From: Treponema bryantii
GTDB lineage: Bacteria; Spirochaetota; Spirochaetia; Treponematales; Treponemataceae
Reading direction: 5' to 3'
Length of the DNA: 64,000 nucleotides
NCBI RefSeq assembly: GCF_036492245.1
Contig: NZ_AP025286.1
Span: 1,054,001-1,118,000, forward strand
Positions 1 to 6,856 of the stretch are shown here, piece after piece. Position 1 is the first letter of the stretch; each line of letters opens with the position of its first letter. Both the position numbers and the translations under genes were made by a program. Under the pieces are notes generated by a model. It was not told the origin of the DNA. It did no database searches and saw only the letters and a program-made list of their open reading frames with translations.

Positions 1-360
1 TCGGGCTTTGCAAAGAGCTACAGTATTATTAAGTACACGGGGATTATTCGTGCGGGAATTGCTGATATAACTGATGTTTCATACAGTGTTTCGCTCGACG
101 GAAAAACTATAACGCTTAGCGTTCCAGAGGCGGAGGTGCTCGGCAATGAGATTGTGAGCCAGAGTGTTTTCGATGAAAAGCAGAGTATTTTTGTACCTAT
201 TTCAACTCAGGATGTTTTTGATGAAATAGAAAAGGCTAAAACTGAAGCAATGGAAGATATGATTGCTGAAGGTGTGCTTGATGAAGCCCGCGAGTATTCC
301 ATCCGCATAATCACTCAGTTTATGCTGGCTCTAGGCTTTGAAGAAGTAAAAATCCGATAA
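1..360 (+). CDS. DUF4230-like protein, C-terminal part
   Basis: The frame is open from base 1 and ends at a TAA at 358-360, so this is the last 119 codons of a gene that begins outside the window. The visible part reads as a beta-rich stretch (a D-G-K-T-I-T-L motif followed by a proline-containing strand) and then a long charged helix ending in GFEEVKIR. That order, a strand pair with 'LSVPEAEVL' followed by an amphipathic helix rich in Ala and Glu, matches the C-terminal part of DUF4230 proteins, which are usually membrane-anchored and have no established function. An internal ATG at 136 is not the real start, because coding sense continues upstream of it. The family call rests on recalled pattern only. 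Confidence 0.6.
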   Translation, partial: SGFAKSYSIIKYTGIIRAGIADITDVSYSVSLDGKTITLSVPEAEVLGNEIVSQSVFDEKQSIFVPISTQDVFDEIEKAKTEAMEDMIAEGVLDEAREYSIRIITQFMLALGFEEVKIR

Positions 361-368
361 TACCCTTC

Positions 369-437
369 CGTCATTGCGAGCGAAGCGAAGCAATCCATTT
401 AATAGATTGCCACGTCGCTGCGCTCCTCGCAATGACG
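369..437. repeat. Dispersed hairpin repeat, copy 1 (CGTCATTGCGAG type)
   Basis: The element begins with CGTCATTGCGAG and ends with the exact reverse complement CTCGCAATGACG. Inside it a second pair (GCAATC and GATTGC) can extend the stem. Related copies lie at 34263-34334 and 37093-37161. Repeats of this type occur between genes in many unrelated bacteria. No coding function. Confidence 0.85.
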
Positions 438-478
438 ACTAGTTGTACAAAATAAGAAAATTCTAAGAGATTTCTCTT

Positions 479-496
479 TATTTAACATAAACGCTT
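479..496 (+). promoter_or_regulatory. Upstream motif shared with htrA
   Basis: TATTTAACATAAACGCTT lies 34 bases before the ABC exporter start. An almost identical 18-mer (16 of 18 bases) is found before htrA at 55922-55939. The core around AAGCGCTT/AAACGCTT resembles a LacI-type operator half or whole site. The function is inferred only from the match. Confidence 0.35.
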
Positions 497-530
497 GAAA
501 TCATAAAACGTTTTTGTTAACTTTAAATAC

Positions 531-2291
531 ATGTCTACAGTTAGAAAACTTACTCAAGGCCTGAGTAAGCGATATATAGTAAATACAATTCTTTCGCCGG
601 TTGTAATGATCGGCGAAGTTTTGATGGAAGTTGTTATTCCTTTTATAATGGCCAAAATCATTGATGTTGGAATTGCGGGAAAAGACCTGCCGTTTGTTGT
701 TAAATACGGCGCCATTATGGTCGGACTCGCTGTTATATCACTTATCTGCGGTATGCTGGGAACCCGTTTTTCAACAGTTGCAGCACAGGGCTTTGCCTGT
801 ACACTGCGCCAGAGACTTTACCGCAAGATTCAGAGCTTTTCATTTGCAAATATTGACCGTTTCAGTACAGCTTCTCTTGTAACTCGTCTTACAACTGATG
901 TAAACATGGCTCAGAACGTGTACAGAATGCTCATTCATATGTGTATCCGTACTCCGTTTATGCTTGTTGCCGGAACAATCATGGCTTTCAGAATGAACTC
1001 TCAGCTTGCAGTTCTCTTTTTGATTGCAGTACCGGTTATCGTAATCTCAATCCTTACAATTTCTAATATTGCGCATCCTCGTTTTAAGAAGATGATGGCA
1101 AAGTTTGATGCATTAAACGGTGCAATTCAGGAAAACCTTATTGGTATTCGAATTGTAAAGGCTTATGTTCGCGGTGAGTTTGAAGAGAAAAAGTTCCGCA
1201 AGGCAGCCGATGATGTCCGCACAGCTCAGGTTCATGCAGAAAGGTGCATCATCTTTATGATGCCTATCATGCAGCTTGTAATGTATGTTTCCATGATTTC
1301 TGTAATGTGGTTTGGTGGAAGACTTGTCGTTGGCGGTCACATGCTCAGTGGTGAGCTCATCAGCTTCTTCACTTATGTAACTCAGGTACTTTCTTCTATC
1401 ATGTTCCTTGGAATGGTTTTTGTTTCTCTCGTAATGGTTCAGGCTTCTAATCAGCGTATTGTTGAAGTACTCGACGAAGTTCCGGATATCAAAAATCCTG
1501 AAAATCCTGTTATGGAAGTAAAGAACGGCGCAATCAGCTTTGATAAGGTTGATTTCAGTTACGGTAAGCGCGAAGACAATCTGATTCTTAAAGATATCAA
1601 TCTTGAAATTAAGAGCGGTGAAGTTGTCGGAATTATCGGAAGTACCGGTTCTTCTAAGACTTCTCTGGTTTCTCTTTTGCCACGACTTTATGATGTTTTC
1701 AAGGGCTCTGTAAAAATCGGCGGTGTTGATGTACGCGATTATGATATTACAGTACTCCGTGACAGTGTTGCCATGGTGCTTCAGAAGAACGTTTTGTTCA
1801 GTGGTACAATCCGAGACAACCTCCGCTGGGGTAATGAAAATGCCACAGAAGATCAGATTATTGCCGCTTGTAAGGCAGCCGATGCAGACAGCTTTATTAC
1901 TTCTTTCCCTGAAGGTTATGACACAATGCTCGGACAGGGCGGTGTAAACGTTTCCGGTGGTCAGAAGCAGAGACTTTGTATCGCACGTGCTCTTCTAAAA
2001 AATCCAAAGATTCTTATTCTTGATGACAGTACTTCTGCCGTTGATACTGCTACAGAAGGCCGCATCCGCAATGCTCTAAAAGAGCTTGCTCCAGAAACTA
2101 CAAAAATCATCATAGCTCAGCGTATTTCTTCTGTAAAAGAAGCAGATAAGATTATCGTTCTTGATGAAGGAACTGTAAGTGGTGTTGGAACTCACGACGA
2201 ACTTTTGAAATCAAACAAGATTTACCGTGAAGTATTTGAATCGCAGCAGCAGGGTAGCGGAGACGCAGACCTTGCAGGAGGTGAAGACTAA
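531..2291 (+). CDS. ABC exporter half-transporter with degenerate ATPase site
   Basis: This 586-residue type IV (MsbA-like) half-transporter has an N-terminal six-helix membrane domain (about 1-320) and a C-terminal nucleotide-binding domain. The Walker A motif is GSTGSSKT (370-377), the signature VSGGQ (474-478), and Walker B ends in Asp498. The next residue, normally the catalytic Glu, is Asp499, so this half should carry the degenerate site of a heterodimer, as in TM287 of Thermotoga TM287/288. The stop overlaps the start of the second half by one base (TAATG), so the two are translationally coupled. No Shine-Dalgarno precedes the ATG; a weak TTGAAA (495-500) and TTAACT (517-522) would place the transcript start near the ATG. 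The substrate cannot be told from the sequence; lipid or drug export is typical. Confidence 0.92.
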   Translation: MSTVRKLTQGLSKRYIVNTILSPVVMIGEVLMEVVIPFIMAKIIDVGIAGKDLPFVVKYGAIMVGLAVISLICGMLGTRFSTVAAQGFACTLRQRLYRKIQSFSFANIDRFSTASLVTRLTTDVNMAQNVYRMLIHMCIRTPFMLVAGTIMAFRMNSQLAVLFLIAVPVIVISILTISNIAHPRFKKMMAKFDALNGAIQENLIGIRIVKAYVRGEFEEKKFRKAADDVRTAQVHAERCIIFMMPIMQLVMYVSMISVMWFGGRLVVGGHMLSGELISFFTYVTQVLSSIMFLGMVFVSLVMVQASNQRIVEVLDEVPDIKNPENPVMEVKNGAISFDKVDFSYGKREDNLILKDINLEIKSGEVVGIIGSTGSSKTSLVSLLPRLYDVFKGSVKIGGVDVRDYDITVLRDSVAMVLQKNVLFSGTIRDNLRWGNENATEDQIIAACKAADADSFITSFPEGYDTMLGQGGVNVSGGQKQRLCIARALLKNPKILILDDSTSAVDTATEGRIRNALKELAPETTKIIIAQRISSVKEADKIIVLDEGTVSGVGTHDELLKSNKIYREVFESQQQGSGDADLAGGED

Positions 2292-4225
2292 TGCCACCAG
2301 TAAGAAATAAAGGTTTTGGAAAACCAAAGGATGCAAAAAAGACTATCGGCCGCATCCTTCAATATATGGGAAAATTCAAGGCACTCTGGTTAGTTGTCTT
2401 TTTATGTGTAATCATCAGTTCTGGTGCTTCTGTAATCGGAACTTACCTTATTAAGCCTGCTTTGAACAATTACATCATTCCGATGATTGGAAGTCAGAAT
2501 CCTGATTTTACGGGCTTTGCAAAGCTTCTCATTGGAGTTCTTTGTCTGTTTGGTGTTGGAGTTCTTGCTTCATGGTGTAACTCACGCCTCATGCTGTACA
2601 TCTCTACAAACCTTTTGTACAACGTGCGCTGTGATTTGTTCAGCCGTCTCGAGAAGCTTCCTATTAAATATTATGATGCACACACTCACGGTGAGCTCAT
2701 GTCGCGCTTTACAAACGATACTGATGCTCTTCGTGAAATGATGAGCCAAACAATTCCTCAGCTCTTTTCTTCTATTATTACAGTTACTTCTGTATTTGTA
2801 ATGATGATTTCTTTGAGCCCGATGCTTACAATCATCATGCTTGTAACTATGTTCCTTATCACACTGAGCATGGCTGCTGTTGGAAAACGCTCTGCTAAAG
2901 CTTTCCGCGAAAATCAGAAATGCATTGGTGAAATGAACGGTTTTATAGAAGAAATGGTTGAAGGTCAGAAGGTAATCAAAGTATTCAACCACGAGCCTAA
3001 GGCAATCGAGCAGTTTGAAACTTTGAGTGACAATCTTCGTAAAGCCGGAACAGCCGCTATGACTTATGGTGGACTCATGGGCCCTATGATGAATAACTTC
3101 AGCCACATGCAGTACGCCGTTGTAGCTATTACAGCTGCAGCTTTTATGATTCTTGGCGAGGGTGGAGTAATGAGCTTCAACTGGTTTACTGGAATCATGA
3201 ATCTTGGAACTATTGCAGCCTTCCTTCAGTACACACGTTCTTTCAGCCAGCCAATCTCTATGATGAGTATGCAGGCAAACTCAGTTCTTAATGCACTTGC
3301 CGGCGCGGAACGTATTTTTGCTGTAATCGATGAAGAAGAAGAAATTGATGAAGGCGAATATACTCTTGTAAACGCTTATGAAGCAAAAGAAAATGACGGA
3401 GCTGAAAAGCTTGTTCAGTCTTATGCTTCAACAGGTGAATGGGCATGGAAGAATCCTGCAGATAATTCACTTCGTAAGCTTGAAGGTGAAGTTGTGTTTG
3501 ATCACGTTACCTTCGGTTACAAACCTGAGAAAACTGTATTGCATGATATCTGCATTCACGCAAAGCCTGGTCAGAAGATTGCTTTGGTTGGTTCTACAGG
3601 TTCTGGTAAGACAACTACAATCAATCTGTTGTCTCGTTTTTATGATGTACCGGAAGGAAACGGCAAGATTACTTATGACGGCATTCCTTTGAATGAGATT
3701 TCTAAGGCAAGTTTGCGTAAGTCTCTTGGTATGGTTCAGCAGACAACACACCTGTTCACAGGAACTATAAAAGATAATATCCGTTACGGAAACCTTGAAG
3801 CTTCTGATGCTCAGATTTACGAGGCTGCAAAGCTTGCAAATGCCGACCACTTTATCCGTCATCTGGAAAACGGTTACGATACAGTTATCACAGGTGATGG
3901 TGCAAGCCTTAGCCAGGGACAGCGCCAGCTCTTAGCGATTGCACGTGCTGCGGTTGCTGATCCTCCGGTACTTGTTTTGGACGAGGCTACTTCTTCTATT
4001 GATACACGTACAGAAAAACTGATAGAAGAGGGTATGGACTCCCTGATGAGCGGCCGTACAACTTTTGTAATTGCACACCGCCTTTCAACAGTCCGCAACG
4101 CCGACGAAATTATCGTTCTGGAGCATGGAAATATTATTGAACGCGGTACCCACGACGAGCTCATCGCTGCAAAGGGCCGCTACTACTTCCTGTATACCGG
4201 AAACAAAATCACATTAGATGAATAA
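2291..4225 (+). CDS. ABC exporter half-transporter, catalytic partner
   Basis: This 644-residue half-transporter forms a heterodimer with the preceding gene. It has a six-helix membrane domain, then an acidic linker of about 60 residues (roughly 350-410, DEEEEIDEGE onward), then the ATPase domain. Walker A is GSTGSGKTT (434-442), the signature is LSQGQ, and Walker B ends D564-E565, so the catalytic Glu missing from the partner is present here. Because each ATP is held between Walker motifs of one half and the signature of the other, the pair should have one active and one weak site. The linker is longer than in single-gene exporters and is typical of the second gene in such pairs. Substrate unknown. 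Confidence 0.92.
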   Translation: MPPVRNKGFGKPKDAKKTIGRILQYMGKFKALWLVVFLCVIISSGASVIGTYLIKPALNNYIIPMIGSQNPDFTGFAKLLIGVLCLFGVGVLASWCNSRLMLYISTNLLYNVRCDLFSRLEKLPIKYYDAHTHGELMSRFTNDTDALREMMSQTIPQLFSSIITVTSVFVMMISLSPMLTIIMLVTMFLITLSMAAVGKRSAKAFRENQKCIGEMNGFIEEMVEGQKVIKVFNHEPKAIEQFETLSDNLRKAGTAAMTYGGLMGPMMNNFSHMQYAVVAITAAAFMILGEGGVMSFNWFTGIMNLGTIAAFLQYTRSFSQPISMMSMQANSVLNALAGAERIFAVIDEEEEIDEGEYTLVNAYEAKENDGAEKLVQSYASTGEWAWKNPADNSLRKLEGEVVFDHVTFGYKPEKTVLHDICIHAKPGQKIALVGSTGSGKTTTINLLSRFYDVPEGNGKITYDGIPLNEISKASLRKSLGMVQQTTHLFTGTIKDNIRYGNLEASDAQIYEAAKLANADHFIRHLENGYDTVITGDGASLSQGQRQLLAIARAAVADPPVLVLDEATSSIDTRTEKLIEEGMDSLMSGRTTFVIAHRLSTVRNADEIIVLEHGNIIERGTHDELIAAKGRYYFLYTGNKITLDE

Positions 4226-4230
4226 ACACT

Positions 4231-4340
4231 GTCATTCCGAACCCTTCGCAGCATAGCTGCTCGGAGACTCGCTCAAAATGCTCCCCTGGAGCATTTTGAC
4301 GGCTTTCAGACGTCGCTCCCTAAGTTTCGGGATCTCACGC
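4231..4340. repeat. Composite intergenic repeat (GTCATTCCGAAC...GGGATCTC)
   Basis: The stretch begins GTCATTCCGAAC and ends TTTCGGGATCTC, the two ends of a widespread bacterial intergenic repeat; a short form lies at 29262-29313. Its middle holds a perfect 12-bp hairpin, TCAAAATGCTCC (4273-4284) and GGAGCATTTTGA (4288-4299), with a three-base loop. The hairpin lacks a T-run, so it is not a clear terminator for the ABC operon. Confidence 0.7.
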
Positions 4341-4368
4341 TTGACACCACACTCCTTTGTGATAGAAT
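4341..4368 (+). promoter_or_regulatory. Sigma-70-type promoter for the 4402 gene
   Basis: TTGACA (4341-4346) and TAGAAT (4363-4368) are separated by 16 bases. The -35 box begins right at the end of the composite repeat. The expected start of transcription is near 4375, inside the loop of the inverted repeat at 4352-4392. Confidence 0.65.
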
Positions 4369-4392
4369 TAAATTTATACTATCACAAAGGAG
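4352..4392. promoter_or_regulatory. 14-bp perfect inverted repeat over promoter and ribosome binding site
   Basis: CTCCTTTGTGATAG (4352-4365) and CTATCACAAAGGAG (4379-4392) are exact reverse complements with a 13-base loop. The right arm contains the AAAGGAG ribosome binding site and is followed by seven or more T. On a transcript from further upstream this would fold into a terminator-like hairpin that also hides the ribosome binding site. On a transcript from the local promoter only the right arm would be present. The arms contain the TGATAG/CTATCA half-sites also seen at 33538 and 39149. Confidence 0.7.
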
Positions 4393-4401
4393 ATTTTTTT
4401 T

Positions 4402-4773
4402 ATGAAAAAACTATTGGCTTTAGCTGTTGCTGCTGTCATGGCAACCGGCCTTTTTGCTCTTGACCTTGGTGGAATCAAAGGAACCTGGCAGGACAAAAAC
4501 TGGGATGCAGACTGGACTTTCTCTGCAGATGGAAAAATCGTACTCACAAAAACTAGTACTGGTGAAGAAGTATACACCTTTAAAGATGGCACAGTTCAGA
4601 ATTTCAAAGTAAAAGCTGACACTTCTGGCGTATCAATTTCTTTTGATTGTAAGGATACAGAACGTTCATATACCTTCAAAAAAGGCATTGCTCTCAATGC
4701 TGATCTCGATATGGTTATCGATCCAGACTGGACTACAAAAGACTACGAAACAGTAATCAAATTAAAGAAATAA
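4402..4773 (+). CDS. Small exported protein, lipocalin-like beta fold likely
   Basis: This 123-residue protein has a clear cleavable signal peptide (MKKLL start, Ala-rich core, cut near GLFA at about 19). The mature part is a run of short strands with the pattern GTWQDK, then WTFSADGKIVL and TYTFKDG-type repeats, as in small calycin or lipocalin-like proteins that report 'G.W' and 'F..dG.v' motifs. I do not recognise a named family. It sits alone between the ABC exporter and a lipoprotein, with its own promoter and the unusual inverted repeat upstream. It probably acts in the periplasm. No lipobox Cys is present. Confidence 0.75.
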   Translation: MKKLLALAVAAVMATGLFALDLGGIKGTWQDKNWDADWTFSADGKIVLTKTSTGEEVYTFKDGTVQNFKVKADTSGVSISFDCKDTERSYTFKKGIALNADLDMVIDPDWTTKDYETVIKLKK

Positions 4774-4801
4774 AATATGACCTTTTTTGCAGGAAAAAAA
4801 C

Positions 4802-4830
4802 TTGCAAAATACATATAATCGTCATATATT
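4802..4830 (+). promoter_or_regulatory. Promoter for the 4921 lipoprotein
   Basis: TTGCAA (4802-4807) and TATATT (4825-4830) with exactly 17 bases between them. The transcript would start near 4837, at the left edge of the next inverted repeat. Confidence 0.6.
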
Positions 4831-4837
4831 TAATTTA

Positions 4838-4871
4838 TTGTACGAATTTAACCACCGTTTTTTTCGTACAA
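4838..4871. promoter_or_regulatory. 9-bp inverted repeat at the transcript 5' end
   Basis: TTGTACGAA (4838-4846) and TTCGTACAA (4863-4871) are perfect reverse complements. Given the promoter at 4802-4830, the stem would form at the very 5' end of the lipoprotein mRNA, where it could protect the message or act as an operator. The leader then runs about 50 bases to an AAGGAG site. Confidence 0.5.
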
Positions 4872-4920
4872 ACCAAAAACTACCCGCCCCGCGCGGGAAA
4901 TAAACTAAGGAGAAGTTACT

Positions 4921-5739
4921 ATGAAAATGGTAAAAAAGGTTTTATTGGGATTAGCTGCAGCAGCAACTATAATGGCATTCTTTGGCTGTAAGATGGTCGA
5001 TGATGAAAATGGCGCAATTCAAGGTAAGAATAATGATTATACTGTGGATTATACAAATGAATCAGCTACGGAGTATAGAGCATACAAATCTACTTCATTA
5101 CAGCATGCAGGAGCTTTAGTAAAGGTTACATTTGAAAATCCAAATGAAAGTTCATACTGTAAAATGGGTGCAATATTTGATCTTGATGAGAAAAATGGAA
5201 AAAGATCTTTCTACATTATGGGATTATCAGCTGCTAAAGATAAGAATTTCTATGTATCCAGATTTGAAAATGTAAGCGATATTCAAGATAAGAATTTTGG
5301 TGCAAATGACGAGGCTTCAGATCCAGCTGTTGAAACAGTTATTTGGGATAAAAACACAACAAACGGAATAGGAAGCATTACTCGTCCTGCTTTAGTTGAT
5401 GGAAAACTCACATATTATCTTTACTACAAAGCTTTTAAGAATTCAGGAGAAAATCCAACTAAAGGTTACTGGGAATGGGGACTTTATACTTTTAGTGATG
5501 CAGAGGCAGAACTTGCTAAAGAAGTAATTAAGGACAAAAATGCTAATTTGGCTTCATTGAATGCAATTAAAACAAATGTAAAAGCAGGAACAATTGAAGA
5601 TGCTTTTGATCTTAAAACTGGAGGAGGAATTCCACAGAACAAAGTTGCAGTTTACGCAAAAATAGATGCTGGAAAAACTCTTACAGGAAGTTGGAAATAT
5701 CTTGATATGTACAAGGAATCAGAAGAAATTGAAGAATAA
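4921..5739 (+). CDS. Lipoprotein of unknown function
   Basis: This 272-residue protein has a lipoprotein signal ending in M-A-F-F-G-C, with Cys23 as the likely lipidated residue. The spirochaetal lipobox is loose and fits. The mature protein is rich in strands and aromatic residues (for example FYIMGLSAAKD and YWEWGLYTF) and resembles the carbohydrate-binding or jelly-roll type of exported Treponema lipoprotein, but I cannot name a family. A strong AAGGAG site precedes the ATG, and an intrinsic terminator follows 30 bases after the stop, so it is a single-gene unit. Confidence 0.75.
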   Translation: MKMVKKVLLGLAAAATIMAFFGCKMVDDENGAIQGKNNDYTVDYTNESATEYRAYKSTSLQHAGALVKVTFENPNESSYCKMGAIFDLDEKNGKRSFYIMGLSAAKDKNFYVSRFENVSDIQDKNFGANDEASDPAVETVIWDKNTTNGIGSITRPALVDGKLTYYLYYKAFKNSGENPTKGYWEWGLYTFSDAEAELAKEVIKDKNANLASLNAIKTNVKAGTIEDAFDLKTGGGIPQNKVAVYAKIDAGKTLTGSWKYLDMYKESEEIEE

Positions 5740-5768
5740 ATCTTCTAAACTTCTATAAATCCATTAAA

Positions 5769-5800
5769 ATCCCGAAGTCTTATGACCTCGGGATTTTTTT
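5769..5800 (+). terminator. Intrinsic terminator after the 4921 lipoprotein
   Basis: AATCCCGA (5769-5776) pairs with TCGGGATT (5788-5795) and is followed by a T-run. It sits between two convergent genes. Confidence 0.85.
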
Positions 5801-5838
5801 TGTGTTTATACTCGTTCAAAGATAATAAAAAAGAGAAG

Positions 5839-6729
5839 TTAAAAGTTTATTATTAGTGATGTTCCGGCTTTTATATATTTTATTGAAGCTCCGCTTTGTT
5901 GGGAGGTGAGTAATTCCATTTTATCTCCATAGTAGTCGGTATATAGAATGCCTCTATCGGGAAAGCTCATCAACATATCTGAAAATAATTTAATGGAAAG
6001 TGTATCGTTGAATTTTAGACCAATTGAAAAATCCATCTTGTATTTTGTGAAACAGCCTGTCTGAATATCATTTGAGGAAAATGGATGTTTTTTTCCATGA
6101 TGATAGTCGAAACTATTCTGATAAATAAATGGGGCTGTGAAGAAAGACGCTTTTATATTTAATCTGGAAGTTATTTGTGATTTTAATGAAAAGCCTGTAA
6201 AAATGAAAATTGAATGCCTGCGATAATCTATTCCGTAAACACGAATTGAATTGTCATTACGAATTCCGTTTCCATTTCCTGCTTCAAATAAAGAAAAAAG
6301 GTAATTAAGCTGAAGTTCAGGAATAAGTGAAAATTTACTATACAGATTTATTTCGTAGGCCAAAGCAAGTTCTGTGTTTATGTTTATATTTTTTTCTATA
6401 GGATGTTCAGTCCAGCTGTATCTTTCTCCATTATGGTTAAAGTCAGAATCTGTCATGTATGAAGTTCCCAATGGAAGTGAATAATCAAAAAGGGCAGAGA
6501 CAGAAAAATTATGAAACGAAAAACCTGCAGATAATCCCAAATTAAAAAGACATTTTTGTTCCCAATCCAACTGACTGACTAAATTTTCATCTGAGCCATA
6601 GAGGAGCTCGTTTAATTCTCCATAACTGACAGAAAGACGTGGTTCGATTGAAAAATGAAAATCGCTGGCGCTGAAGCACAATGGAGAAGAGAGAATCAGA
6701 AAAAGAATTGCTGTAATCAGTTTTTTCAT
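5839..6729 (-). CDS. Omptin-family outer-membrane protease
   Basis: From the ATG at 6729 (MKKLITAILF) this is a 296-residue protein with a signal peptide cut near CFSA (about 21) and alternating amphipathic strands ending in a terminal Phe, as in outer-membrane beta-barrels. It carries the omptin catalytic pattern: Asp94-x-Asp96 in M-T-D-S-D-F and Asp208-x-His210 in F-D-Y-H, matching Asp83/Asp85 and Asp210/His212 of E. coli OmpT. The YSWTEHP segment matches the SEWTDH(S)HP stretch of OmpT, and RVYGIDYR matches RVIGYNQR. The length equals that of omptins (about 300). Omptins cleave surface or external peptides at basic sites. An upstream in-frame ATG at 6819 would add 30 residues before the signal peptide and is unlikely. 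Confidence 0.85.
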   Translation of the reverse strand: MKKLITAILFLILSSPLCFSASDFHFSIEPRLSVSYGELNELLYGSDENLVSQLDWEQKCLFNLGLSAGFSFHNFSVSALFDYSLPLGTSYMTDSDFNHNGERYSWTEHPIEKNININTELALAYEINLYSKFSLIPELQLNYLFSLFEAGNGNGIRNDNSIRVYGIDYRRHSIFIFTGFSLKSQITSRLNIKASFFTAPFIYQNSFDYHHGKKHPFSSNDIQTGCFTKYKMDFSIGLKFNDTLSIKLFSDMLMSFPDRGILYTDYYGDKMELLTSQQSGASIKYIKAGTSLIINF

Positions 6730-6781
6730 TTTATAAATCATAATACATCGCATCGGTGTTTTTTGAAAGCAATTTCGACTA

Positions 6782-6810
6782 ATGACAAATAATGATGAAT
6801 TCATTATAAT
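6782..6810 (+). promoter_or_regulatory. Promoter for valS
   Basis: ATGACA (6782-6787, one mismatch to TTGACA) and a perfect TATAAT (6805-6810) are 17 bases apart. It lies in the region between the divergent omptin gene and valS. Confidence 0.65.
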
Positions 6811-6856
6811 TTTCAGCAATATTTTAAAACAAAATGCTTTAAGGAAGGAATGACAG

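Noticed and set aside
2582-3106. 174-codon open frame on the minus strand within the second ABC gene
   Set aside because: It is antisense to a clearly conserved gene, has low-complexity His/Ser/Asn-rich sequence and no ribosome binding site.
4774-4801. Terminator after the small exported protein at 4402
   Set aside because: TTTTTTGCAGG and CTTGCAAAA could form a weak stem, but it has no strong GC pairing or clean T-run.
6730-6819. Longer N-terminus of the omptin-like protein
   Set aside because: It would put 30 residues before a normal signal peptide and overlaps the valS promoter region.
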